DNA of 64,000 nucleotides from Armigeres subalbatus (taxonomy: Eukaryota > Arthropoda > Insecta > Diptera > Culicidae), in assembly GCF_024139115.2 (NCBI RefSeq), contig NC_085140.1, positions 236,966,371 to 237,030,370 on the forward strand, in the 5' to 3' direction. This document shows positions 1 through 10,890 of this stretch, in pieces. Each line of letters starts with the position of its first letter. Within the stretch, counting starts at the first letter, position 1. Under the pieces are notes generated by a model, which was not told the origin of the DNA, ran no database searches, and was given only the letters and a program-made list of their open reading frames with translations. Made by a program: the position numbers and the translations under genes.

Positions 1-759
1 AAAAAACTCTGGTTTTAATGAAACCGAAACCATCAAGCCCAGAAATTCCTTCATTTTTGTTATCCTTAACCTTAATCCTAGATTAAACTGCGGACATTGG
101 AAATGTGTTGCGAGAGTATGTTGAAATACATGTATTCATCTGCTTGTCATGTATTTGTGTTTTCATCATGTTTCATGCCAGAAACTTGAACTAATTTATC
201 ATCCAATTCTGGCTGAAGTTAGAGAATTTGTCAGGAATAGGCAAAGATATGGCTATTTCCGAGAAAACTGCTCCAGGAGTATTATGATAGGGGAAGGTGG
301 TCGGTTGTCGGCACCATTTTGTTTTTGGTCCGCAACTTCTGCCCAATTGCACAATTAATTATTATTTATTATTTTTTGGTTATTAAATTTCTAACTTGAA
401 ACACATGAGTTTTTAGAGGATTAAATACAGCTGATCGATAGACAGAGGGGTGGAGTCAGCGCACTTTAACTAGACTAAAAGCATCAATGTATGCAGCGTT
501 GAAAATAAGCATCCAATCATTGTAATTATGAATGCTGACGTTATAATATCAGATAGTAGGCAGAGTTCTAAAGCTGTATGCTAAATAATAAGTAATTACC
601 TACAATAAGATTTACAATTGGACTTCCTCGTTGATGCATTTTGCAGCATTCAGCAAGGAAAATTAAATCTATCTAGTCACACACTTTGATAATTTTATAG
701 TTTGGTGTGTACAATAAGAGTCGCTTATTCAACTAATGTTTGCTTTTTTGCATTTCCAG
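1..759. other. intron or upstream sequence of the repeat-protein gene
   Basis: AT-rich sequence without a convincing coding exon. It ends in a polypyrimidine tract and an AG at 758-759 that serves as splice acceptor for the exon at 760. A 69-codon open frame at 149-358 has no recognisable features and is probably chance. Confidence 0.5.
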
Positions 760-857
760 TCGTCACAATTGCTTCAACTGCGGTAGTGGAACAACTCAGA
801 AAACGTCGTCATCAAAGCTTGCTACTGTTAGTACTACAGAAAACTTCTATCAGCAAG
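760..857 (+). CDS. internal coding exon of the giant repeat-protein gene
   Basis: This 98-nt exon lies between a polypyrimidine/AG acceptor (ends 759) and an AG|GTAGTT donor at 858. Only one frame is open, with codons from 761. It encodes a short Cys-containing stretch (HNCFNCGSG) followed by Ser/Thr/Gln-rich sequence. The last base (857) joins 915-916 to make a Glu codon, and the joined frame runs on openly to about 966. The intron of 57 nt (858-914) is a normal insect size. The first base completes a codon begun in an exon outside the window, so the true N-terminus is not visible. Confidence 0.6.
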
Positions 858-914
858 GTAGTTCTCTAATATTCATGTAATTTAAATTTGTGTTTCAAGT
901 ACCATTTTTTCCAG

Positions 915-3900
915 AATCCTCTCAAGTTAATGAAGAGCACGTTCGTTCGACGTCGGACTTGGACAAAAAGAAGACGCCGAGGATTATCTAAGTCGCGTGG
1001 AGTCTTCATCCATTGAGCGAAGCAGCACTGAACAGAACGTCTCCAACCGGAGACTCACGTGGACCAAAGAAGATTTTGAAAATGTTGACATTGCAAGACT
1101 GAAACAATCCAGCGTTGTAATTGAAAGACAACAGCCCATCCGTCATGAAGATAACTTGAAACCGGAAGGTGATTTTGTGAGACCAGAGAAAACGTCTTTC
1201 CAACCGGCAGAGAGACCTAAACAAATTCGTCCAGAGGATAATTTACGAACCGAGGGAATATTTGAAACTCCTGAAAAGCCAAAATATCAGCCTGGTGAAA
1301 GACAAAAGCCAATCCGCCATGATGACAACCTTCGACCGGAAGGAGATTTTGAGCGCCCTGAGAAGAGTCCATTTAGGCCAGCCGAACGCCCGAAACAGAT
1401 TCGACCAGAGGACAATCTGAGACCAGAAGGAGCATTCGAGTCTCCCGACAAGCCCAAATATCAGCCAGGCGAGAGACAAAAACCAATTCGACATGATGAC
1501 AATCTCCGACCTGAAGGAGATTTCGAGCGTCCTGAGAAAAGTCCATTTAGACCAGCTGAGCGTCCGAAGCAGATCCGACCAGAAGACAATCTGAGACCAG
1601 AAGGCGCCTTTGAGTCTCCTGACAAGCCAAAATACCAACCCGGTGAGAGACAAAAGCCAATTCGACATGATGACAATCTCAGACCGGAAGGAGATTTCGA
1701 GCGTCCTGAGAAGAGTCCATTCAGACCAGCTGAGCGTCCGAAGCAGATACGCCCAGAAGATAATCTGAGACCAGAAGGTGCCTTCGAGTCTCCCGACAAA
1801 CCAAAATATCAACCTGGTGAGAGACAAAAGCCAATTCGACATGATGACAATCTCAGACCGGAAGGAGATTTCGAACGTCCTGAGAAGAGTCCATTTAGAC
1901 CAGCTGAGCGTCCGAAGCAGATTCGACCAGAGGACAATCTGAGACCAGAAGGCGCATTTGAGTCTCCTGACAAGCCAAAATACCAGCCCGGTGAGAGGCA
2001 GAAGCCCATCCGTCATGATGATAACCTCAGACCGGAAGGAGATTTCGAACGTCCTGAGAAGAGTCCATTTAGACCAGCTGAGCGTCCGAAGCAGATACGT
2101 CCAGAAGACAATCTGAGACCAGAAGGCGCTTTTGAGTCACCGGAAAAGCCAAAATATCAACCGGGCGAGAGGCAAAAACCAATTAGACATGATGACAATC
2201 TCAACCCGGAAGGACATTTTGAGCGTCCTGAAAAGAGTCCATTTAGACCAGCTGAGCGTCCGAAGCAGATCCGACCTGAGGACAACCTGAGACCAGAAGG
2301 AGCATTTGAGTCTCCTGACAAGCCAAAATATCAGCCCGGTGAGAGGCAGAAGCCCATCCGTCATGATGATAACCTCAGACCGGAAGGAGATTTCGAGCGT
2401 CCTGAGAAGAGTCCATTTAGACCAGCTGAGCGTCCGAAGCAGATACGTCCAGAAGACAATCTGAGACCAGAAGGCGCTTTTGAGTCACCGGAAAAGCCAA
2501 AATATCAACCGGGCGAGAGGCAAAAACCAATTAGACATGATGACAATCTCAGACCGGAAGGAGATTTCGAGCGTCCTGAAAAGAGTCCATTTAGACCAGC
2601 TGAGCGTCCGAAGCAGATCCGACCAGAGGACAATCTGAGACCAGAAGGAGCATTTGAGTCTCCTGACAAGCCAAAATACCAGCCCGGTGAGAGGCAGAAG
2701 CCCATCCGTCATGATGATAACCTAAGACCGGAAGGAGATTTCGAGCGTCCTGAGAAGAGTCCATTTAGACCAGCTGAGCGTCCGAAGCAGATCCGACCAG
2801 AGGACAATCTGAGACCAGAAGGCGCCTTCGAGTCTCCTGACAAGCCAAAATATCAACCCGGTGAGAGACAAAAGCCAATTAGACATGATGACAATCTCAA
2901 ACCGGAAGGAGATTTCGAGCGTCCTGAGAAGAGTCCATTTAGACCAGCTGAGCGTCCGAAGCAGATCCGACCAGAGGACAATCTACGACCAGAAGGCGCT
3001 TTTGAGTCGCCCGAAAAGCCAAAATATCAACCGGGCGAGAGGCAAAAACCAATTAGACATGATGACAATCTCAAACCGGAAGGAGATTTCGAGCGTCCCG
3101 AAAAGAGTCCATTTAGACCAGCTGAGCGTCCGAAGCAGTTCCGACCAGAGGACAATCTGAGACCAGAAGGCGCATTTGAGTCTCCTGACAAGCCAAAATA
3201 CCAACCCGGTGAGAGGCAGAAGCCCATCCGTCATGATGATAACCTCAGACCGGAAGGAGATTTCGAACGTCCTGAGAAGAGTCCATTTAGACCAGCTGAG
3301 CGTCCGAAGCAGATCCGACCAGAGGACAATCTGAGACCAGAAGGCGCATTTGAATCTCCCGAAAAGCCAAAATACCAACCCGGTGAGAGACAAAAGCCCA
3401 TCCGTCATGATGATAACCTCAGACCGGAAGGAGATTTCGAGCGTCCTGAGAAGAGTCCATTTAGACCAGCTGAGCGTCCGAAGCAGATCCGACCTGAGGA
3501 CAATCTGAGACCAGAAGGCGCATTTGAATCGCCCGAAAAGCCAAAATATCAACCAGGTGAGAGACAAAAGCCAATTAGACATGATGACAATCTCAGACCG
3601 GAAGGAGATTTCGAGCGTCCTGAGAAGAGTCCATTTAGACCAGCTGAGCGTCCGAAACAGATTCGACCAGAGGACAATCTGAGACCAGAAGGCGCATTTG
3701 AATCGCCCGAAAAGCCAAAATACCAACCCGGTGAGAGACAGAAGCCCATCCGTCATGATGATAACCTCAGACCGGAAGGAGATTTCGAACGTCCTGAGAA
3801 GAGTCCATTTAGACCAGCTGAGCGTCCGAAACAGATTCGACCAGAGGACAATCTGAGACCTGAGGGGGATTTTGAACGCCCTCAACCATCAGTTTACCAT

Positions 3901-6900
3901 CAAGCAGAGCGATCGCAAGTTATTCGACGTGAAGATAATCTTTTCCTTGAAGGGTCGTTCGAGAGAACCGAAAAAACTATTTATGTATCTGGTGAACGTT
4001 CAAAACCTATTAGACATGACGACAACTTGAGACCGGAAGGCGACTTCGAACGTCCAGAGAAGGCTCCATTCCGACCAGCTGAACGTCCAAAACAGATCAG
4101 ACCAGAAGACAATCTTAGACCAGAAGGAGCATTCGAATCTCCCGAGAAGCCGAAATACCAACCAGGGGAGAGACAAAAGCCTATACGTCACGATGATAAT
4201 CTCAAGCCGGAAGGCGACTTTGAACGTCCTGAGAAGGCTCCATTCCGACCAGCTGAGCGTCCGAAACAGGTCAGACCAGAGGACAATCTTAGACCAGAAG
4301 GAGCGTTCGAATCTCCCGAGAAGCCGAAATACCAACCAGGGGAGAGACAGAAACCTATCCGTCACGATGATAATCTCAGACCGGAAGGCGACTTTGAACG
4401 TCCTGAGAAGGCTCCATTTCGACCAGCTGAACGTCCAAAACAGATCAGACCAGAAGACAATCTTAGGCCAGAAGGAGCATTCGAATCTCCTGAGAAGCCG
4501 AAATACCAACCAGGGGAGAGACAAAAGCCTATACGTCACGATGATAATCTCAAACCGGAAGGCGACTTTGAACGTCCTGAGAAGGCTCCATTCCGACCAG
4601 CTGAGCGTCCGAAACAGGTCAGATCAGAGGACAATCTTAGACCTGAGGGAGATTTTGAACGCCCTCAACCATCAGTTTACCATCAAGCAGAGCGATCAAG
4701 TTATCCGGCGCGAAGATAATCTATTCCTTGAAGGATCATTTGAGCGAACTGAAAAAACCGTTTATGTGGCTGGTGAGCGTTCGAAACCTATTAAACACGA
4801 CGACAACCTAAGACCGGAAGGCGACTTTGAACGTCCAGAGAAGGCTCCATTCCGTCCAGCTGAACGTCCAAAGCAGGTCAGACCAGAGGATAATTTGAGA
4901 ACAGAAGGAGCATTTGAATCTCCCGAGAAGCCGAAATATCAACCAGGAGAGACAGAAGCCTATACGTCACGATGACAATCTCAAACCAGAAGGCGAATTT
5001 GAACGCCCTGAGAAGGCTCCATTCCGACCAGCTGAACGTCCGAAACAGGTTAGACCGGAGGACAATCTTCGACCAGAAGGTACATTTGAATCTCCTGAGA
5101 AGCCGAAATATCAACCAGAGAGAGACAGAAACCTATCCGTCATGATGATAACCTTAAGCCAGAAGGAGACTTTGAACGCCCTGAGAAAGCTCCATTCCGA
5201 CCTGCAGAGCGTCCAAAACAGGTGCGTCCTGAGGACAATCTCAGACCTGAGGGAGATTTTGAACGTCCTAAGCCATCAGTTTATCATCAAGCAGAACGAT
5301 CACAAGTAATCCGTCACGAAGATAACTTATTCCTTGAAGGAACCTTTGAAAGAACCGAAAAACTATTTATGTGGCTGGTGAACGTTCTAAACCAATTAAA
5401 CACGACGACAACTTGAGACCTGAAGGCGGCTTTGAGCGTCCTGAAAAGGCTCCATTCCGACCTGCTGAGCGGCCAAAACAGATTCGTCCAGAGGACAATC
5501 TTAAACCTGAAGGAACTTTCGAAACGCCTGAGAAACCGAAATACCAACCAGGCGAGAGACAGAAACCTATCCGTCACGACGACAATCTCAAACCGGAAGG
5601 AGACTTCGAAAGACCGGAGAAGTCACCATTCCGACCAGCTGAGCGTCCAAAACAAGTTCGTCCAGAAGACAACCTCAGACCAGAAGGAGCATTTGAATCA
5701 CCTGAGAAGCCAAAATATCAACCAGGGAAAGACAAAAACCCATACGCCCCGATGACAATCTTAGAACGGAAGGAGATTTTGAGCGTCCAGTGAAGGTTCC
5801 ATTTAAGCCAGCTGAACGCCCGAAACAGATTAGACCAGAGGACAATCTTAGACCAGAAGGCGCTTTGAGTCTCCCTGAAAGGCCAAAAATACGAACCAGG
5901 TGAAAGGCAGAAGCCGATACGTCATGATGACAATCTCAAACCAGAAGGAGATTTTGAAAGACCCGAGAAGTCACCATTCCGACCAGCTGAGCGACCAAAA
6001 CAGGTTCGTCCAGAGGACAATCTTAAACCAGAAGGAGCTTTCGAAACACCCGAGAAGCCCAAATACCAACCAGGTGAGAGACAGAAACCTATCCGTCATG
6101 ATGATAACCTAAGAACGGAAGGAGATTTCGAACGTCCTGAGAAGGTTCCATTTAGACCAGCTGAGCGCCCGAAACAGATTCGACCAGAGGACAATCTCAA
6201 ACCTGAAGGAGCATTCGAGTCACCTGAAAAACCAAAATACCAACCAGGTGAAAGACAGAAGCCTATTCGTCACGACGATAATCTCAAAACAGAGGGAGAT
6301 TTCGAACGGCCTGAAAAGGCTCCATTCCGTCCAGCAGAGCGTCCAAAACAAGTTCGTCCGGAAGACAATCTAAGACCCGAAGGAGCATTTGAGTCACCAG
6401 AAAAATCAAAATATCAACCTGGTGAGAGACAAAAACCCATCCGCCACGATGACAATCTTAGAACGGAAGGAGATTTCGAGCGCCCTGAGAAGGTTCCATT
6501 TAGACCAGCTGAGCGTCCGAAGCAGATTCGACCAGAGGACAATCTCAAACCTGAAGGAGCATTCGAGTCGCCTGAAAAACCAAAATATCAGCCAGGTGAA
6601 AGGCAGAAGCCCATTCGTCACGACGATAATCTCAGAACAGAGGGTGATTTCGAACGGCCTGAAAAGGCTCCGTTCCGTCCAGCAGAGCGTCCAAAACAAG
6701 TTCGTCCAGAGGACAATCTCAAACCGGAAGGAGGCTTTGAACGTCCTGAAAAAGCTCCATTTAGACCAGCTGAGCGACCAAAACAGATTCGACCAGAAGA
6801 TAATCTGAGACCAGAAGGAGCATTCGAGTCACATGACAAACCAAAATATCAACCAGGAGAGATACAGAAGCCCATTCGCCATGATGACAATCTCAGACCT

Positions 6901-9900
6901 GAAGGAGATTTTGAGAGACCTGAGAAGGCTCCATTCCGACCCTGCTGAGCGGCCTAAACAGGTTCGCCCAGAAGATAATCTCAAACCGGAAGGCGAATTC
7001 GAGAGACCACAACATGTAACAATCGGCAAGGTTGAAAGATCTCAAATAGTTAAACATGAAGATAATTTGCATATGGAAGGGTTTTCGAGAGAACTGAAAA
7101 GTCTGTTTACATTGCTGGTGAACGTCCGAAACCGATTAAACCGGACGATAATCTCAGACCAGAAGGTGATTTTACCACTCCTGAGAAAACTGAATATCGA
7201 CCAGCTGAGAGACCAAAACAGGTTAAACCGGAAGATAATTTGAAACCTGAAGGGTCTTTTGAACGCCCTGCAAAACCCGGTTTCCAGCCTGCTGAAAGGC
7301 CGAAGCAAGTACGTCCATTAGATAACTTGCGACCTGAGGGTGAATTTGAACGTCCCCAGCCTGTACATCTGGGTAAGGTAGAGCGATCGCAAATTGTTCG
7401 CCATGAAGATAACTTACATCTAGAAGGAACATTTGATCGCACGGAAAAAACAGTTTATATAGCTGGTGAGCGACCAAAACCTATAAAGCCTGAAGACAAC
7501 CTTAAACCGGAAGGAGAATTTACCACTCCTCAAAAGACTCAGTTCCGCCCTGCAGAACGGCCTAAGCAAGTAATTCCTAAAGATAATCTGAAACCGGAAG
7601 GTTCATTTGAATCTCCTGAGAAGCCGAAATTCCAGCCTGGAGAGCGTCAAAAACCAATTCGTCACGGCGATAATCTAAAACCAGAAGGAGCATTCGAACG
7701 TCCTGAGAAGGCACCATACCAGCCAGCTGAGCGTCCAAAACAAATTCGCCCAGAAGACAATCTGAAGCCCGAAGGTACATTCGAATCTCCCGAGAAACCG
7801 GTGTATCAGCCAGGTGAGAGACAAAAGCCCATTCGCCATGGTGATAACCTGAAGCCTGAAGGCAATTTCGAGCGTCCTGAAAAATCTGCATTCCGACCTG
7901 CAGAACGTCCGATACAAGTGCGCCCAGAAGACAACTTGAGACCAGAGGGGTCATTTGAAACACCGGAAAAGCCAAAGTATCAACCAGGAGAGAGACAGAA
8001 ACCTATTCGCCATGGAGATAACCTTCGCACCGAAGGAGAGTTTGAACGTCCTGAAAATTACAATTCAAGCCCGCCGACCGCCCTAAACAGGTTCGACCTG
8101 AAGATAATTTGAAACCGGAAGGTACCTTCCAAGTACCTGATAAGCCGAAATATCAACCGGGAGAAAGACAAAACCGATACGCCATGGAGACAACCTTAAA
8201 CCAGAAGGTGAGTTTGAAAGGCCTATGGAAAAACCGGGCTATCAACCAGCTGAGAGGCCAAAACAAGTGAAAACCTCAAGACAATCTTTATATAGAAGGC
8301 GAGTTCCATTCATTGAAGCAGTACAAAGAACAGAAACAGCGTAAAGAAGCGGAGATTAAAGAGGTTCATGAGAATGGTATTTTGGATGGTGCTGTAATGG
8401 TAACCACTCAAACGGTGACAACGATTCTCAAAGGCGACAAGCCGAAACCTACAGGTAAAACAATAACTACATCTGAAACAAAAGACAATACTAGTCTGTC
8501 GCTTGCATCCGAACGGCACCAGAAACAAATCACTTCTTCAACTTCGCACATCCACCAAGCTGATGTGAATCAGCAGCATCTGGCTCAGAACATTATCGAT
8601 TCGAGAACAATTCAGAATGTTGACGGACAGACTATATCTAAAGATACTCAAGAACGCATTCATTCTGGAACAGTTGAAAAGACTTCGATGAGAGGAACTT
8701 CGTCAGCGCATACTCAATCAATGAAAAATATAATTCAGGGTACGAACATTCAGGAACAACATGCAACGCACAAAACATCAAAATCGTCTACAGGTCAGCA
8801 TATTATTCATACATCGGACACAACGTTTGGAGTTCCTCTTGGACATGGCCCTCATGATGTAAATATTACGTCTGAAACGATCAAAAGCACTAGGCAAGGA
8901 ACTGACAATCACCATAATAATGTATCCTCGCAACATCTTACCAGTGGAAAAACGTCTACATCAACTGCTTATTCATCGTCGACCACATCCCAGAAGGTTA
9001 TTCATTCTGGCGAACTCCATGAACACCACGGACATCATCAACTTCATACATCGAAAAATGTTGTGCCGCAATCGGATGTACAGCAGAAGATATCGTCACA
9101 ACAACATATATCTGGCAAGACATCAGACCATAAAACGTCGTCTACCATTCAGAATATTGTCTTCTCATCGGACGATTCACATGGTACACCTGCAGGACGT
9201 GCTACATCGCACGAGCATTATTCAGGATCGAGCGCTTCTTCAGCAAGTCAGCGTGTAATTATCGATGGAAATGTCGTCACGGACAAAACAGTCGCCCATC
9301 AGTCAGGACTCGAGAAGGTTGTTGAGGATGGAGTGGTTAAGGTTGATAAATCGTTCAATGAGAAACGATCGTCTGGATTCGATGGAAAAGTGTCATTGCA
9401 AGGCTACGACTCCACGAAAACCATCACCGGAAAAGAACGTTCGAAGAACAATATAATACATGGATCGAGTGCTCAGCAGGACCAGTACAGGAATGGTGTT
9501 GATAAAGGTGGAAGAACAGTAGTTGATGATGGTACCACTCAGGTGCAAGTAAAGAAACTGGTGGGAGGAAAATGGGTCACTAGAACCATAACTGAGAAGG
9601 TCTCCAATACACACGATGTTCAATCAGATAAACGTAGTGCTGTTTCCAAGCAGGTCATCAAATCTTCCTCTAATAGTAATATAAGTCAGCATTCCAGTAG
9701 CAGCCAAAGTACGAAGCTCGTAGGTGGTAAACTGGTATATGTTAAGGATTCTTCTGATAGCACAGATAATTCGCATAAGACGGGTCGAAACCAACAACGT
9801 GGTAGTTCCAGTATTCATCTCGGAGAGGAAAATTCGAGCATTTCCAAGCATTCAACAACGTCCAAGATTATAGGGGGAAAATTGGTTCATGTGACAAGTA

Positions 9901-10703
9901 ATGAGGGTAAGGGCAGCAATATAGCCTCAACAGTCAATGGGGCACATAGCAAGTCTGTAGATAATATAACACATTCCGGATCAACATCTGTGACGAAATC
10001 ATCGAAGACAGAAAGTAGTGAAACGAAGCGAACAGACTCGAAGCAAATCTCCCAGATTATGTCTCATGACTCCGCCACTCATGGTGACGAGAAGCTCTAC
10101 AATCGAAAGAGTACGTTTTCATCGGAAAATGCCGGTAATTCTATATTATGTCGACAACAGCAATCCAATGTTCACCCATCGAACGCTAGTAGTATGAGCG
10201 TTTCAGGGTCCATCCAGCGGAAGAGCATCTCTAACCTGAACGACAGTGCCATGTATTCTACAACGAATCGAACCAGCTACAGTTCATTGCACCGTCGCGA
10301 AAAAGAGTCTGCAGACTCTCGAATGCAGAACTATTTGAAAACCATAGAATCTGGAACGATCAACTCTCGCGCAAAACTGCAACCCTGTCCTCCGCCTACG
10401 TTGAACACGTCGACCAATGTCACCACTAGCAGCAGCACCATCGGACAGCATTCAGGCAACATGCAACAAACTAAAGTTTTGCGTGACTACCATGCTGCGT
10501 TGAACACGACGAAGAGCTCCACGAAGTCCAATGCATCCAGCATTTCGTTCGGAGATGATAACAAATTCCACGGAACAAGTTCGTACAAGATGCAGTATGT
10601 TCAACAGAACGACGGCCGATGCCCCGCCCATGCCATTAATGATAATCATAAGATTTCGAAAGTAACTAAGCAGCATACATACTACATGCACGATAGAAGA
10701 TGA
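915..10703 (+). CDS. giant repeat protein: about 82 modules of 29 residues plus Ser/Thr/His-rich C-terminus (terminal exon, frameshifted)
   Basis: This is a terminal exon of almost 9.8 kb. From 917 the frame continues that of the preceding exon. An A-run near 963-970 appears to lack one base, after which the frame of the large ORF (997-4719) takes over. Residues from about 1123 to 8310 form tandem 29-residue modules, often paired as 58-residue units, rich in Pro, Glu, Arg and Lys, each with a D-N-L-x-P-E-G-x-F core. From about 8270 to the TGA at 10701 follows a roughly 800-residue tail rich in Ser, Thr, His and Gln with three VGGK/IGGK motifs. No membrane segment is seen; a signal peptide cannot be judged because the start is missing. 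Twelve or more small indels break the frame between 4690 and 8275. I do not recognise the protein. The module core faintly recalls repeats of MAP6/SAXO-type microtubule stabilisers, which is only a guess; a cytoskeletal or structural role is equally unproven. Confidence 0.7.
997..4719 (+). CDS. uninterrupted first half of the repeat-protein reading frame
   Basis: This is the longest single open frame, 1240 codons. The GTG at 997 is internal, not a start: the frame is open upstream to about 934 and joins the previous frame if one A is restored near 966. After about 45 unique residues it consists of 29-residue modules alternating between a P-I-R-H-D-D-N-L type and a Q-I-R-P-E-D-N-L type. Neighbouring units are almost identical in DNA, which points to recent homogenisation. 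A variant block with the core E-R-S-Q-V-I-R-R-E-D-N-L-F-L-E-G appears at about 3886-4000. The frame ends where two bases are missing near 4698 compared with the equivalent site near 3915. Confidence 0.75.
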   Translation: MESSSIERSSTEQNVSNRRLTWTKEDFENVDIARLKQSSVVIERQQPIRHEDNLKPEGDFVRPEKTSFQPAERPKQIRPEDNLRTEGIFETPEKPKYQPGERQKPIRHDDNLRPEGDFERPEKSPFRPAERPKQIRPEDNLRPEGAFESPDKPKYQPGERQKPIRHDDNLRPEGDFERPEKSPFRPAERPKQIRPEDNLRPEGAFESPDKPKYQPGERQKPIRHDDNLRPEGDFERPEKSPFRPAERPKQIRPEDNLRPEGAFESPDKPKYQPGERQKPIRHDDNLRPEGDFERPEKSPFRPAERPKQIRPEDNLRPEGAFESPDKPKYQPGERQKPIRHDDNLRPEGDFERPEKSPFRPAERPKQIRPEDNLRPEGAFESPEKPKYQPGERQKPIRHDDNLNPEGHFERPEKSPFRPAERPKQIRPEDNLRPEGAFESPDKPKYQPGERQKPIRHDDNLRPEGDFERPEKSPFRPAERPKQIRPEDNLRPEGAFESPEKPKYQPGERQKPIRHDDNLRPEGDFERPEKSPFRPAERPKQIRPEDNLRPEGAFESPDKPKYQPGERQKPIRHDDNLRPEGDFERPEKSPFRPAERPKQIRPEDNLRPEGAFESPDKPKYQPGERQKPIRHDDNLKPEGDFERPEKSPFRPAERPKQIRPEDNLRPEGAFESPEKPKYQPGERQKPIRHDDNLKPEGDFERPEKSPFRPAERPKQFRPEDNLRPEGAFESPDKPKYQPGERQKPIRHDDNLRPEGDFERPEKSPFRPAERPKQIRPEDNLRPEGAFESPEKPKYQPGERQKPIRHDDNLRPEGDFERPEKSPFRPAERPKQIRPEDNLRPEGAFESPEKPKYQPGERQKPIRHDDNLRPEGDFERPEKSPFRPAERPKQIRPEDNLRPEGAFESPEKPKYQPGERQKPIRHDDNLRPEGDFERPEKSPFRPAERPKQIRPEDNLRPEGDFERPQPSVYHQAERSQVIRREDNLFLEGSFERTEKTIYVSGERSKPIRHDDNLRPEGDFERPEKAPFRPAERPKQIRPEDNLRPEGAFESPEKPKYQPGERQKPIRHDDNLKPEGDFERPEKAPFRPAERPKQVRPEDNLRPEGAFESPEKPKYQPGERQKPIRHDDNLRPEGDFERPEKAPFRPAERPKQIRPEDNLRPEGAFESPEKPKYQPGERQKPIRHDDNLKPEGDFERPEKAPFRPAERPKQVRSEDNLRPEGDFERPQPSVYHQAERSSYPARR
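1123..8310 (+). repeat. coding tandem repeat, 87-bp unit (174-bp higher-order pairs), about 82 copies
   Basis: The 87-bp unit encodes 29 residues. Two alternating types give a 174-bp period, clearly seen as near-identical blocks 174 and 348 bp apart between 1300 and 3860. After about 4000 the copies diverge more (KSP becomes KAP, and HGDNL and TTP variants appear), and frameshifts accumulate. A diverged variant module with E-R-S-Q-[VI]-[IV]-[RK]-[RH]-E-D-N-L occurs at about 3900, 4680, 5290, 7035 and 7380. Confidence 0.9.
8313..10703 (+). CDS. Ser/Thr/His/Gln-rich C-terminal region of the repeat protein
   Basis: This open frame is the C-terminal part of the gene above, not a separate gene. 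It is open upstream through the last repeat-like core (Y-I-E-G-E-F, about 8288-8302), and the TTG at 8313 is simply a Leu codon. A basic, charged stretch (K-Q-Y-K-E-Q-K-Q-R-K) leads into about 750 residues of low-complexity sequence rich in Ser, Thr, His and Gln. Three short motifs recur: K-K-L-V-G-G-K-W-V near 9550, T-K-L-V-G-G-K-L-V near 9712 and S-K-I-I-G-G-K-L-V near 9868. The stop at 10701-10703 is followed by poly(A) signals at 10788 and 10880. The function is unknown. Confidence 0.7.
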   Translation: MKQYKEQKQRKEAEIKEVHENGILDGAVMVTTQTVTTILKGDKPKPTGKTITTSETKDNTSLSLASERHQKQITSSTSHIHQADVNQQHLAQNIIDSRTIQNVDGQTISKDTQERIHSGTVEKTSMRGTSSAHTQSMKNIIQGTNIQEQHATHKTSKSSTGQHIIHTSDTTFGVPLGHGPHDVNITSETIKSTRQGTDNHHNNVSSQHLTSGKTSTSTAYSSSTTSQKVIHSGELHEHHGHHQLHTSKNVVPQSDVQQKISSQQHISGKTSDHKTSSTIQNIVFSSDDSHGTPAGRATSHEHYSGSSASSASQRVIIDGNVVTDKTVAHQSGLEKVVEDGVVKVDKSFNEKRSSGFDGKVSLQGYDSTKTITGKERSKNNIIHGSSAQQDQYRNGVDKGGRTVVDDGTTQVQVKKLVGGKWVTRTITEKVSNTHDVQSDKRSAVSKQVIKSSSNSNISQHSSSSQSTKLVGGKLVYVKDSSDSTDNSHKTGRNQQRGSSSIHLGEENSSISKHSTTSKIIGGKLVHVTSNEGKGSNIASTVNGAHSKSVDNITHSGSTSVTKSSKTESSETKRTDSKQISQIMSHDSATHGDEKLYNRKSTFSSENAGNSILCRQQQSNVHPSNASSMSVSGSIQRKSISNLNDSAMYSTTNRTSYSSLHRREKESADSRMQNYLKTIESGTINSRAKLQPCPPPTLNTSTNVTTSSSTIGQHSGNMQQTKVLRDYHAALNTTKSSTKSNASSISFGDDNKFHGTSSYKMQYVQQNDGRCPAHAINDNHKISKVTKQHTYYMHDRR

Positions 10704-10787
10704 TTCCGTTATTATTTCGACAATCCTGACGAATTGCCTAACGCATTAATAGCTGCTTGTTGATGCTTACTTTATATTGATAAAGTG

Positions 10788-10890
10788 AATAAATATGACA
10801 AAATATTCTGTGCTTGATGGATACTTTTTTATTTGTTAAACTAATATATGTTATACAAATTTTATGGCTTCGCTTTTGAAATAAAATAAA
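10788..10890 (+). terminator. poly(A) signals of the repeat-protein gene
   Basis: AATAAA lies at 10788-10793, 85 nt after the stop codon. Two overlapping AATAAA copies lie at 10880-10890. Both sit in AT-rich sequence suited to cleavage and polyadenylation. Confidence 0.6.

Noticed and set aside
1243..4539. Long antisense open frames (75-300 codons) opposite the repeat array
   Set aside because: They arise because the 87-bp unit is a multiple of three and lacks the reverse stop codons; the peptides are the same Trp/Leu/Phe-rich string repeated and have no independent signal.
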